Origin: CAIRDP01 sp037138335
GTDB taxonomy: Bacteria > Bacteroidota > Bacteroidia > Bacteroidales > FEN-979
Length of the DNA stretch: 64,000 nucleotides
Reading direction: 5' to 3'
Assembly (NCBI GenBank): GCA_037138335.1
Contig: JBAXIO010000013.1
Location: 1 to 64,000 of the forward strand
A model generated the notes under the pieces. The model did not search any database. It was given only the letters and a program-made list of their open reading frames with translations, and had not been told where the DNA came from. Positions 43,064 through 53,400 of the stretch are shown here, piece by piece (positions within the stretch are counted from its first letter, which is position 1; each line of letters opens with the position of its first letter). Made by a program: the position numbers and the translations under genes.

Positions 43064-43936
43064 ATGAGCATACTTGTTGATGAGCATTCCAAAGTCCTGG
43101 TGCAGGGCTTTACCGGGCATGAAGGGTCTTTTCATGCAGGGCAGATGATTGAATACGGGACCAACGTGGTTGGCGGGGTGACGCCCGGAAAAGGAGGCAC
43201 CGAGCATCTCGGCCGTCCGGTATTCAATACAGTTGACGATGCTGTGAAAGCTACCGGTGCAAATGTATCGGTCATTTTTGTCCCTCCTCCGATGGCAGCC
43301 GATGCCATTGTTGAAGCAGCAGGTTCGGGTATCAAGCTCATCATTTGTATTACCGAGGGTATCCCGGTAATTGACATGATTGCCGTGAAAGACTATCTTA
43401 AATGCAGGGATGTTCGGCTTATCGGGCCCAATTGCCCGGGCATCATCACACCTCCCCACACCAAGATCGGGATCATGCCCGGTTTCATCCACAAGGAAGG
43501 CTGCATCGGTATTGTTTCCAGGTCAGGAACACTTTCTTATGAAGCCGTTGACCAGATCACAAAGGTCGGTCTTGGGCAAACGACCATGATAGGTGTCGGG
43601 GGGGACCCAATCCCTGGAACAACGATCAAAGAAGCTGTTCAGCTCTTTATGGATGATCCTGAGACTAAAGGCATCATCCTGATAGGGGAGATAGGCGGTA
43701 ATATGGAAACCGATGCCGCATACTGGATCAAGGAACATGGAACCAAACCTGTAGTTAGTTTCATAGCCGGTGCCACTGCTCCGAAAGGCCGCACCATGGG
43801 CCATGCAGGTGCCATTGTTGGCGGAAAAGCCGACACCGCCGAAGCTAAAAAGGAAATCCTCAGGGAATGCGGGATACATGTTGTGGATTCACCTGCAGAC
43901 CTGGGAAAGGCAATGGTAAAGGCTCTTGGAAAATAA
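43064..43936 (+). CDS. sucD: Succinate-CoA ligase (ADP-forming) alpha subunit
   Basis: About 290 residues: converts succinyl-CoA, ADP and phosphate to succinate, CoA and ATP together with SucC in the TCA cycle. The family start SILVDEHSKVLVQGFTGHEG is present, with the CoA-binding Rossmann motif, GGVTPGKGG, and GHAGAIVGG carrying the phospho-histidine. The start at 43064 is preferred from the promoter position. No sucC lies next to it in this window. Confidence 0.92.
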   Translation: MSILVDEHSKVLVQGFTGHEGSFHAGQMIEYGTNVVGGVTPGKGGTEHLGRPVFNTVDDAVKATGANVSVIFVPPPMAADAIVEAAGSGIKLIICITEGIPVIDMIAVKDYLKCRDVRLIGPNCPGIITPPHTKIGIMPGFIHKEGCIGIVSRSGTLSYEAVDQITKVGLGQTTMIGVGGDPIPGTTIKEAVQLFMDDPETKGIILIGEIGGNMETDAAYWIKEHGTKPVVSFIAGATAPKGRTMGHAGAIVGGKADTAEAKKEILRECGIHVVDSPADLGKAMVKALGK

Positions 43937-43980
43937 TTTACGATTTACGATTTACGAATGCTGAAAAATCAAATCGTAAG
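43936..43980. repeat. ATTTACGA repeat / convergent terminator-like palindrome
   Basis: Three tandem copies of ATTTACGA between the convergent sucD and lipoprotein genes. ACGATTTACGA pairs with TCGTAAGTCGT downstream (10 of 11), giving a possible bidirectional terminator. A two-copy version is at 16823-16839. Confidence 0.45.
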
Positions 43981-44004
43981 TCGTAGATCTGAAAACGTAA
44001 ATCC

Positions 44005-45411
44005 TCAAGGTTTCTTAAAGTATTCGTAAGCCCCCAGGGCCGGGGTGGAGGGCCGCGTAATTCCCCTGATATCATTGAGTATCCCCAACGGTGCACCTTT
44101 ATTGATGGCAGGAGAAGTACTGTCGATCTCATAGTCATATTTCTGAACATCAAGGAACAAAGGATCTTTGTTGGTGAGACATTCAAGATAATGAACGGGG
44201 TTGCTTACTTTAAGGCTGGTCTTCAGGATCGCATGGTCGAACATATAAGAAAACCCTGCAGTCGTAACACTGTCCAGTCCAATCTCATCAGTCTCTGCAC
44301 CGTAAACTATTGAATTGCCGAAATAGGCTTTGACAAGATCGCCCGGGATTTTATTCCCCAGGGTGTCGTAGGTAAAATTACTTAACAGGATTGACGGAAT
44401 ATGCCTTACAGCGTCGGTCCAGTAATTGCCGACCGTAAGCTGCCGGAAATCATAACTGCCGCCTTTTTCAATCCTAAGGGCGGCGCCTCCGCAGTTGCCG
44501 ATAACACAATTTGTGGAAACAACGGATGTTGAGTAAGCATAGATCCCGTCATAGACCATGTTTTGAATGATAATACCGTCGATGTTAAGTTTGGGGACTG
44601 AGCCGGCGACAAGGGAGTCAATAATGAGGCCGTACTTGCCGTTTTTAATGACCGCATTGTTCATCGCATTATTCCTGCTTCCCCTTTCAAGGTAAATCCC
44701 TTCCCATTGCCCGGGAAGGTCACGGTAATAAGTATCAAGGCGGTCGCCCTGTATCCTTACAGGGTGTTCCCATTGCCCGTTAATGCTCAGAGATGCCTCA
44801 TGCGACACCGCGATGTAAGCTTTTTGATGGAGGTACACTTTTGCTCCTGGCATGATGGTCAGTGAGGCTCCTGTGTCGACCCTGAGATACCCGTAAATGA
44901 CATGGGCTTTTAAACTGTCCCAAACCATGTTCCCCCTGAGGGTTTTCTTAATGTTAAAATCGGCATTCTGACCGCATGCTGCCAACTGCACTGTTTGCCT
45001 GTTCCCGTTGGTTGTGAAAATAAGTGAGTCGCTAACGATAAAAGGGATGTTTTTATCGTTAGGATTGACCGTAACCTTTACAAAAACAAAGATGCTGTCT
45101 TTCCCGGCGATCTCAACGTTGTTCAGGTTGAAGCCCGGCGTGCCGTCAACATTGATACGGTAGATTGATGCGGAACCTCCCCCGAGGAGTATCTGGGAAA
45201 CAACTACTTTATTGTTATTAAGATTATGAACAAGCAGCCTTTTCGTTACAGAGCCAACGGAGGTAAGCACAGTATCGAACATAACGGTATCGGTTGAGAA
45301 CGACAGCACCAGCGAAGGGCTTGAATCAACCTTTTCGGTCTTGCGGCAGGACCATGAAGAAAACAGCAGGATCAGAATGGCAAAAATCAGTATACGGTTC
45401 TTATAAATCAT
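44005..45411 (-). CDS. Beta-helix outer-surface lipoprotein
   Basis: A 468-residue predicted lipoprotein: signal peptide with lipobox FSSWSC near residue 22, then an immunoglobulin-like part (DTVMFDTVLTSVGSVTKRLLVHN) and a right-handed parallel beta-helix (about 230-400; NNAVIKNGKYGLIID, NCVIGNCGGAALRI). It ends with a choice-of-anchor-type tail DIRGITRPSTPALGAYEY. Family members are cell-surface proteins in Bacteroidota, probably binding polysaccharide or cell-wall material; no enzyme site is evident. Confidence 0.75.
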   Translation of the reverse strand: MIYKNRILIFAILILLFSSWSCRKTEKVDSSPSLVLSFSTDTVMFDTVLTSVGSVTKRLLVHNLNNNKVVVSQILLGGGSASIYRINVDGTPGFNLNNVEIAGKDSIFVFVKVTVNPNDKNIPFIVSDSLIFTTNGNRQTVQLAACGQNADFNIKKTLRGNMVWDSLKAHVIYGYLRVDTGASLTIMPGAKVYLHQKAYIAVSHEASLSINGQWEHPVRIQGDRLDTYYRDLPGQWEGIYLERGSRNNAMNNAVIKNGKYGLIIDSLVAGSVPKLNIDGIIIQNMVYDGIYAYSTSVVSTNCVIGNCGGAALRIEKGGSYDFRQLTVGNYWTDAVRHIPSILLSNFTYDTLGNKIPGDLVKAYFGNSIVYGAETDEIGLDSVTTAGFSYMFDHAILKTSLKVSNPVHYLECLTNKDPLFLDVQKYDYEIDSTSPAINKGAPLGILNDIRGITRPSTPALGAYEYFKKP

Positions 45412-45494
45412 AGGCCGGGATCGGGCAGCAATTTATTAATAATTTAAGCTTGCCTGACGTTCATAATAACGCCGCCTCTAAAATTATCGTATTT

Positions 45495-45525
45495 TTGCAA
45501 GGCCGGAAATTTTAGTTTATATTTG
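45495..45525 (+). promoter_or_regulatory. Glycogen operon promoter
   Basis: TTG (45495-45497), 20 bp, TATATTTG (45518-45525), a full consensus match 22 bp before the debranching-enzyme start. Confidence 0.65.
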
Positions 45526-45547
45526 AACCTGTCATGAGATTGGTGAA

Positions 45548-47497
45548 ATGAGTTATATAAATTTTGATAAATATCAGCTTATAAATCTGGAGTATTCGTT
45601 AAAGCGCGAGATGCTCAGATCGAACCGCGCAGGTTCATATGCCAACACAACCATTGTAAACTGCAATACCCGAAAATACCACGGGCTTCTGGTTACTCCC
45701 CAGCCGGGGATAGACCATGACATGCATGTCTTACTTTCTACGGTTGATGAGACGGTCATCCAGAGGGATGCGGAATTCAATCTTGGCATACATAAATACC
45801 CGGGTAATATGTATAATCCCAAAGGTCATAAATACATCAGGGATTTTTCAGCCGACCCGTTCCCAAAACTTACGTTCAGGGTGGGAGGCGTAGTACTTAC
45901 GAGGGAAAGCCTGTTTGATTCAAAGGAAGACAGGGTGATCATGAAATATACCCTCGTTGAAGCCCATTCGCCCACCAAACTAAGGCTTAGACCGTTCCTG
46001 GCATTCAGGAATTATCATACCCTTACCAGAGAAAATATTTTTGCCGATAAAAAGTTTGAAAAAGCTGCCGGAGGGATCAAAGTCAGGATGTATCACGGTT
46101 ACACTGACCTTTTCATGCAGATCTCAAAGGACAACGAATACGTTCACGTACCTGACTGGTATCATAATATCGAGTACCAGGAGGAAATGGAAAGGGGATA
46201 TGAATTCCAGGAAGACCTGTATAATCCTGGTTTCTTCGAATTCGATATCAAAACCGGGGAAAGCGTATACTTCTGTGCCGGGACCCAGGAAATATCGCAG
46301 GCCGGCATCAAGAGGGCATATACGGCCGAACTGAAGAACCGCACCCCCAGGGATACTTTCGAACATTGCCTGGTTAATGCTGCCCAGCAATTTGTTATCA
46401 GAAGAGGAAATAAAACTTCCCTCTTGCCAGGTTATCCCTGGTTCACCCGTTCGGGAAGGGATACCTTTATCTCCCTGCCCGGCTTATTGTTGGTTACCGG
46501 GGAGTATAAAACGGCAAAAGCTATTATTGACACCATGGTTGCTGAGATGAAAGGGCCGCTAATGCCCCATTTTGGCTCAGGAAGCAATGTGACTTATCAT
46601 GCAGCCGACCCGTCGTTATGGTTTATATGGGCCTTGCAGCAGTATGGGATGTTTACCCGTACCGAAAAAAAGATATGGAAGGAGTACGGTAAAAAGATCG
46701 TCCAGGTACTGGAAGGTTATCGCGACGGAACCGAATTTAATATTCACATGGAACCCGACGGGCTGATATACGCTGGTGTGCACGGTATGGCACTCACATG
46801 GATGGATTCAGTAGCGTATGGGAAGCCGGTCACCCCGAGGATTGGCAAGGCGGTGGAGATCAACAGCTTGTGGTATAATGCAGTTTGTTTTGCCGTTGAG
46901 AGCGCTGAAATGGCAGGTGACCAGGCATTTATTGCAGCCTGGTCCCCGGTTGCCGAACAGATTTCAAGGTCGTTCATAGAAACCTTCTGGAATCCCGACA
47001 AGAAATATCTTGCCGACTATGTGGATGGGGAGTATAAAGACTGGACTGTAAGGCCCAATATGTTATTTGCCACTTCCCTTCCATTTTCTCCTATAACCGA
47101 AGAAATGCGGAAGGATGTTCTTAGCCGTGTCAGGCAGGAGCTCCTGACCTCGAGGGGTATCCGTACACTAACACCGAAGAGCCCGGTTTATAAGGGCATA
47201 TACTACGGATCACCCCAGGAACGCGATATGGCATATCACCAGGGAACGGTCAGGCCCTGGCTTTTAGGACATTTTGCCGAAGGATATCTCAAGATCCATG
47301 GCCGGAGCGGTCTTTCGATGATCAAGAATTTATATGCCGGGTTTGAACCGGTATTAACTGAATATGGTATTGGAACCATCAGTGAAATTTACGACGGAGA
47401 CCCCCCGCACACACCCCGGGGCGCCGTTTCTTATGCTGACAGTGTGGCCGAGCTTTTACGAATCAAATGGTTGATTGATGTATACGACCAACCCTAA
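45548..47497 (+). CDS. Glycogen debranching enzyme (amylo-alpha-1,6-glucosidase, GH133)
   Basis: A 649-residue cytoplasmic enzyme removing alpha-1,6 branches. The N-terminal beta domain (REMLRSNRAGSYANTTI, RKYHGLLV) is the GDE_N type; the C-terminal alpha/alpha barrel has PWFTRSGRDTFISLPG, GMALTWMDS, VEINSLWYNA and AYHQGTVRPWLLGHF, the active-site blocks of archaeal/bacterial debranching enzymes. First gene of a four-gene operon with gaps of 15, 15 and 58 bp. Confidence 0.9.
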   Translation: MSYINFDKYQLINLEYSLKREMLRSNRAGSYANTTIVNCNTRKYHGLLVTPQPGIDHDMHVLLSTVDETVIQRDAEFNLGIHKYPGNMYNPKGHKYIRDFSADPFPKLTFRVGGVVLTRESLFDSKEDRVIMKYTLVEAHSPTKLRLRPFLAFRNYHTLTRENIFADKKFEKAAGGIKVRMYHGYTDLFMQISKDNEYVHVPDWYHNIEYQEEMERGYEFQEDLYNPGFFEFDIKTGESVYFCAGTQEISQAGIKRAYTAELKNRTPRDTFEHCLVNAAQQFVIRRGNKTSLLPGYPWFTRSGRDTFISLPGLLLVTGEYKTAKAIIDTMVAEMKGPLMPHFGSGSNVTYHAADPSLWFIWALQQYGMFTRTEKKIWKEYGKKIVQVLEGYRDGTEFNIHMEPDGLIYAGVHGMALTWMDSVAYGKPVTPRIGKAVEINSLWYNAVCFAVESAEMAGDQAFIAAWSPVAEQISRSFIETFWNPDKKYLADYVDGEYKDWTVRPNMLFATSLPFSPITEEMRKDVLSRVRQELLTSRGIRTLTPKSPVYKGIYYGSPQERDMAYHQGTVRPWLLGHFAEGYLKIHGRSGLSMIKNLYAGFEPVLTEYGIGTISEIYDGDPPHTPRGAVSYADSVAELLRIKWLIDVYDQP

Positions 47498-47512
47498 TTA
47501 ATCGGAATTTCT

Positions 47513-48799
47513 ATGAAAGTACTCATGTTTGGGTGGGAGTTCCCGCCTCATATTACCGGTGGACTGGGAACTGCTTGTTTTGGCCTGACCAAGGGTCTCG
47601 CAAAACACGGAGTGGAGGTTATCTTCGTGGTGCCAAAGTCATTTGGTGATGAATCACAGGATGGCTTCAGGCTTATAAACGCTTCGGATATTGAGCTGGA
47701 CTTTACTCAAACACTGACCCGGGAATTCCGTGAAAAGATCAGCTATATGGAAGTCGGATCAAACCTGGTCCCATACCTGGATCCGGAGGAATTCGAGCGC
47801 TGGTATACTGATGAAGTTACCGGGAAGAAGCCTGAATCTCATTCGGTGTTTGGCCGTAAGTACCAGTTCTCAGGCAAGTATGGAGCAAACCTCATGGAAG
47901 AGGTTTCCCGTTATGCCCTCGTTGCCCTGTCGGTTGCAAATCAATTCGATTATGATGTGATCCATGCCCATGACTGGCTGACCTATGCAGCCGGAATAGC
48001 GGCAAAGAAAATAAGCGGGAAACCCCTTGTTGTTCATGTCCATGCTACTGAATTCGACCGTTCAGGTGAAAATGTAAACCAGGTTGTATACGATATTGAA
48101 CGGCATGGAATGGAAGAAGCAGACCGGGTAATAACCGTGAGCAACCTCACCCGCCAGATCGTTATTGAACGTTACGGGATCCCTGCCGAAAAAGTATTTA
48201 CCGTTCACAATGCCGTGGAACCGGTCGACAAGCCCGAAACGGATGATGTTACCAAACATGTGAGGGAGAAGATTGTGACTTTCCTGGGCAGGGTAACTTA
48301 CCAGAAAGGTCCTGATTACTTTGTTGAGGCGGCCCATAAGGTTCTTCAGCGTGACCCCAACGTCAGGTTCGTAATGGCCGGATCAGGCGACCTTTTGAAC
48401 AGGATGATCAGAAGGGTTGCCCAGCTTAAGATGGGGACCAGGTTCCATTTTACAGGTTTCCTGGCCGGTGGAGAAGTTGACCGGATGTTTGCCATGAGTG
48501 ACGTTTACGTTATGCCCTCCGTATCTGAACCGTTCGGGATATCGCCGCTCGAAGCCATGAGAACCAATGTGCCGGTCGTTATCTCCAAACAATCCGGCGT
48601 TGCCGAAGTCCTCCAGCATGCACTTAAAGTGGACTTCTGGGATATAGACGCACTTGCCGATGCCATTTACGGCATCCTCCACTACGACGGTTTGAAAAAA
48701 ATGTTTGCCAGGTACGGCAAATCTGAGGTCGACAGCCTCATTTGGGAAAATGCGGCGTTAAAAGTTCTTGATGTATATAACAATGCAACAGGCCATTAA
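47513..48799 (+). CDS. GT4 family glycosyltransferase (glycogen-cluster)
   Basis: A 428-residue GT-B glycosyltransferase starting MKVLMFGWEFPPHITGGLG. The donor-binding half has GRVTYQKGPDYFVEAA and SVSEPFGISPLEAMRTNVPVV, with the GT4 EPFGxxxxE signature. In glycogen clusters such enzymes are thought to elongate alpha-glucan from a nucleotide sugar. It is between the debranching enzyme and GH57; specificity cannot be told from sequence. Confidence 0.85.
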   Translation: MKVLMFGWEFPPHITGGLGTACFGLTKGLAKHGVEVIFVVPKSFGDESQDGFRLINASDIELDFTQTLTREFREKISYMEVGSNLVPYLDPEEFERWYTDEVTGKKPESHSVFGRKYQFSGKYGANLMEEVSRYALVALSVANQFDYDVIHAHDWLTYAAGIAAKKISGKPLVVHVHATEFDRSGENVNQVVYDIERHGMEEADRVITVSNLTRQIVIERYGIPAEKVFTVHNAVEPVDKPETDDVTKHVREKIVTFLGRVTYQKGPDYFVEAAHKVLQRDPNVRFVMAGSGDLLNRMIRRVAQLKMGTRFHFTGFLAGGEVDRMFAMSDVYVMPSVSEPFGISPLEAMRTNVPVVISKQSGVAEVLQHALKVDFWDIDALADAIYGILHYDGLKKMFARYGKSEVDSLIWENAALKVLDVYNNATGH

Positions 48800-48814
48800 A
48801 ATTAAGGTAGATTT

Positions 48815-50392
48815 ATGAGGTCATTATGTCTTTATTTCCAGGTTCATCAGCCATACAGGCTGCGAACATACAGGTTTTTCAACATCGGCCAGGACCACTA
48901 TTATTACGATGATTATCAAAACCGGCATATTATCAGGCGGGTGGCAGAGAAATGCTATTTACCGGCTAACCGGATGATGCTCCAGCTGATCAACGAATTT
49001 GGGAAAGCCTTCAAAGTCAGTTATTCAATTTCGGGAACCGCCCTGGACCAGTTTGCACAGTATGTGCCGGAAGTGATCGAAAGCTTCAGGAAACTTGCAG
49101 CAACCGGTTGTGTCGAATTCATCTCCGAGACGGAATACCACTCGCTTGCTTCACTGGGCCAGGAGCAGGAATTTATCCGCCAGGTCGAATCGCAACGCAA
49201 ACGGATAGAAGACCTTTTTGGGCAGAAACCCCAGACCTTCAGGAATTCTGAACTTATTTACAGTGATTCCATTGGTGAAACAATTGCAAACCTTGGTTTC
49301 CACACAATGCTTACCGAAGGGGCCAAGCATATCCTCGGATGGAAAAGCCCGAATTACATCTATTGCAACAACCTCAACCCTAAGCTAAGGGTTCTTCTGC
49401 GGAACTTCAGGTTGAGTGACGATATTTCATTCAGGTTCTCTGAACAAAAATGGTCGGAATGGCCTCTTACAGCCGAAAAATTTGTAGGATGGCTTAATGC
49501 AACCGATCCTCATGAAGAAGTGGTCAATTTGTTCATGGATTATGAAACAATCGGAGAACACCAGGGAAAAGAAACAGGGATCTTCGATTTTTTCTATCAC
49601 CTCCCGTCAGTTTTATTCAGTAAATCCAATTTTACATTCGCCACACCGGAAGAGCTTAATCAGAGGCTCCAGCCCATGGGCGCCTTATCTGTACCTTACG
49701 CCATTTCCTGGGCCGATGAAGAAAGGGACCTTACTGCCTGGAAAGGGAATGAACTGCAGAACGAAGCATTTTCCAAGCTTTATTCCCTGTCGGATTCCAT
49801 AACCAGGTGCAAGGATCTAAGTATTCTCCGTGACTGGGGCTACCTCCAGTCAAGCAACCACTTTTATTATATGTCAACAAAATGGTTCTCGGCCGGGGAA
49901 GTGCATAAACATTTTAATCCCTACGGCTCTCCATATGATGCCTTCATTAACTATATGAATGCGATCTCCGACTTTATGATCCGCGTCGAAACCCATCTTG
50001 CTTCTTTGAATACAGCCAGCGCACCCGTAACGGGCAAACCCGGAAGAAAAGCGGGGAAAAAGACATCCGCAGTCAAAGTAAAACCCCTGAAAAAAGTGGC
50101 CAAACCTTCAGTAAAAGCTGAGAAAGCCGTTGTCCCTGAAAAAGTGAAGAAGGAAGCCAAACCCAAAGCCGCTGTCAAAGTGAAAAAGGAAGCAAAGCCA
50201 AAAGCAACTGCCAGAGTAACAAAGGAAGCCAAACCCAAAGCCGCTGTCAAAGTGAAAAAGGAAGCGAAACCCAAAGCCGCTGCCAGGGTAAAAAAGGAAG
50301 CAAAGCCAAAAGTTGCGGTTAAAGAAAAAAAAGGGACGAAGCCTTCTGCAGCGAAAGGTAAAACAGCCGGAAAAACAAAAGAAGCCAGGTAA
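48815..50392 (+). CDS. GH57 glycoside hydrolase with lysine-rich tail
   Basis: A 525-residue protein: residues 1-400 are a GH57 barrel (LCLYFQVHQPYRLR, FRNSELIYSD, FMDYETIGEHQG), of the alpha-amylase/4-alpha-glucanotransferase group. Residues about 408-525 are a Lys/Ala/Pro tail with repeated KKEAKPKAA units, like histone H1-type tails, encoded by near-identical DNA repeats. The catalytic role is in alpha-glucan processing; the tail could bind nucleic acid or polyanions. Family usually ends near residue 400-410, so the tail is an addition. Confidence 0.85.
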   Translation: MRSLCLYFQVHQPYRLRTYRFFNIGQDHYYYDDYQNRHIIRRVAEKCYLPANRMMLQLINEFGKAFKVSYSISGTALDQFAQYVPEVIESFRKLAATGCVEFISETEYHSLASLGQEQEFIRQVESQRKRIEDLFGQKPQTFRNSELIYSDSIGETIANLGFHTMLTEGAKHILGWKSPNYIYCNNLNPKLRVLLRNFRLSDDISFRFSEQKWSEWPLTAEKFVGWLNATDPHEEVVNLFMDYETIGEHQGKETGIFDFFYHLPSVLFSKSNFTFATPEELNQRLQPMGALSVPYAISWADEERDLTAWKGNELQNEAFSKLYSLSDSITRCKDLSILRDWGYLQSSNHFYYMSTKWFSAGEVHKHFNPYGSPYDAFINYMNAISDFMIRVETHLASLNTASAPVTGKPGRKAGKKTSAVKVKPLKKVAKPSVKAEKAVVPEKVKKEAKPKAAVKVKKEAKPKATARVTKEAKPKAAVKVKKEAKPKAAARVKKEAKPKVAVKEKKGTKPSAAKGKTAGKTKEAR

Positions 50393-50450
50393 ACTGGCCC
50401 TGCTGCAAAGAAAGCTTAGTATTGACTCTCGAACTAATTAATCATTCATC

Positions 50451-53400
50451 GTGAAAGAAGAATCAAAACTTGTCCCGGATTACGTTTTTGAAGTAAGCTG
50501 GGAAGTATGTAACAAAGTTGGTGGGATCTACACTGTTCTCTCCACCAAGTGCCTTACCATGGCTCAGGAGCTCAGGGATAATTATATTCTGATCGGGCCC
50601 GATGTATGGAAGGAAACTCATCAGAATCCCGAATTTCAGGAGGACAGGTTCTTATATAAATCGTGGAGGGAAAGGGCCGAGAGCGAAGGACTGCGCATTA
50701 AGATCGGGCGTTGGAATATTCCCGGGAAACCCCTTGTCTTTCTTATTGACTTTACACCGTTTTTTTCGGATAAGGATAAAATATTGTCTCATTTCTGGGA
50801 ACGGTTCAACCTGGATTCCCTCATGGGCGGATGGGATTACCTCGAACCTGCTTTGTTCGGATATGCGGCAGGAAAGGTGATTGAAAGTTTTTACAATTAC
50901 AATCTGTCGCATCACGATAAGATCATAAGCCATTTCCATGAATGGACAAGCGGCACAGGGCTTCTGTATGTCAAGGAGAAGGTGCCCCAGGCAGGGACCG
51001 TTTTTACAGCTCACTCCACTGTGATCGGAAGAAATATTGCCATTAACAATCTTCCCCTGTATAAGAATTTTGAGCAGTTTCACGGAGATTCCATTGCCAA
51101 GCAATTTGGCCTTGTTTCTAAATATTCACTTGAAAAGACTGCGGCGGTCGAAGCCGACATATTAACAACCCTTTCTTCATTGACAAATGAAGAGTGCAGG
51201 CATTTTCTCGACCGGTCTGCGGATGTCATTACACCGAACGGGTTCGAGGACAGCTTTGTCCCGGTGAAGGATGAATACTACCAGAAAAGGGCCGTAGCAA
51301 GGACAAAATTGTTGCAGGTTGCTGAAGCCATGACAGGTCAGCCGGTTTCAAAAAGCAGTATCCTTATCCTCACCAGCGGCCCTCATGAGAAGAAGAACAG
51401 GGGCTACGAGTTGTTTATCGATACCATGTCAAGGATAAACTCCCAGGTAAGCATACCTGAAAGCGTGATTGCATTTATCGTTGTTCCGGCCTATGAGACA
51501 GGACCCAGGAAAGAACTGCTTGAGTGGATGTCGAGAAAGGACCATAATAACCCCCGCTCGGAGCAGTACCTTACCCATGTCCTGAATGAATCCGACAATG
51601 ATTGGATCCTGAATAAAGTAAAACAAAGTAAAATACAGAACAGGCCGGAAGACAAGGTAAAACTGTTTTATGTGCCCGCAGTAATGAACGGGAAAGACGG
51701 CGTTTTTAACCTGTCGTATTATGACCTGCTGGTCGGTTTTGACGGCACCATATTCCCTTCGTACTACGAACCCTGGGGTTACTCTTCCCAGGAAAGCCTT
51801 TCATTTCATATTCCTACAATCACAACCAGCCTTACAGGCTTCGGGCAATGGGTAAAGAACCTGTATCCCAATATAAAGGACTGCATTGCGGTGATCGACA
51901 GGGATGATGATAATGACAGCGAAGTTGTTGACGAAATTTTACAAACCGTTGTCAGTTGCGCTTTAAAAAGCGAAAAGGAAATAATCAAAATCAGGATCAA
52001 GGCATATGAAATTTCAAGGTCGGCATTGTGGGGAAATCTGATTTCAAACTACCATGATGCGTTTGATATGGCTCTTGAAAAGGCATTGGGCAGGAATGAG
52101 CTCTACGCGGGTAAGCAGCCACAGATCATCGCACTTTCTCTCAAGAGCATGTCGGACGTAAAACCCGAATGGAAGAAAGTCCTGGTGCAACAGAGATTGC
52201 CTGAAAACCTTGCAAATCTCGACCTTCTGTCGAAGAACCTCTGGTGGTGCTGGAACTGGGAAGGAGCGGAATTGTTTGAGATGATCAACCATGACCGTTG
52301 GTATGAACTGAAATTCAATCCGATTGCGTTGCTCGAATCCTTGTCGTACAAAGAACTCCAGGAACTCAGCCATAATGAAGCATTCATTGCGCGGCTTGAA
52401 AAGGTTACAGCAAAGTTTAACAGTTATATAGCCAGGGGTAATGATAAGCCCAAGGAAATGATCGCTTACTTTAGCATGGAATACGGGCTTCACGATACCC
52501 TTAAGATTTTTTCGGGCGGCCTCGGCATGCTTGCCGGAGATTATCTCAAAGAGGCAAGCGATTCAAACGTCAATATTGTTGGGATAGGTCTTTTGTACAG
52601 GTATGGTTATTTTATGCAGACCCTGAGCCCTGCCGGGGACCAGATTGCAAACTATACCCCCCAGAAATTTTCGCAGTTGCCTATCATCCCTGTGCGTGAT
52701 GAGCAGGGAAACTGGCAAAAAATAACTTTTGCCCTCCCGGGCAGGACCTTATATGCCAAGATATGGAGAGTGGATGTTGGAAGGATCCCTTTATATCTTC
52801 TTGACACCGACATTGAAGAAAATGATGAAAGCTACCGCAGCATCACTCACCAGTTATATGGTGGTGATCTCGAGAACCGCATAAGGCAGGAAATTGTATT
52901 GGGAATCGGAGGGATCAGGTTGCTTGATGTCCTTAAAATCAAGCCTGATCTGTATCACAGTAACGAAGGGCATTCGGCCTTCATAGGCCTTGAAAGGCTG
53001 CGCAAACTGATTCAGAACGAAAAGCTGACTTTTGTGCAGGCCATGGAAATTGTACGGTCATCAACCCTGTTTACGACTCACACACCGGTACCGGCCGGGC
53101 ATGATGCTTTCCCTGAAGATATGATGAGAAGGTATTTTTCACATTATCCCGATTACCTTAATATCAAGTGGGAGCAGTTTCTGAACCTGGGGAAAATGGT
53201 GGATGACGATCCTGATGAGAAGTATTCGATGAGCGTCCTTGCCGCGAAATGTTCACAGGAGATCAACGGCGTCAGCCGGATACACGGCAGGGTGACAAGG
53301 GACATGCTCCAGCCGCTTTATCCCGGTTATTATGCCACAGAACTCCACATCGGGTATGTGACCAATGGAGTCCATTTCCCTACCTGGACAGCGAAATCCT

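Noticed and set aside
50150..50340. Short tandem DNA repeats resembling an array
   Set aside because: They encode the lysine-rich tail of the GH57 protein in frame.
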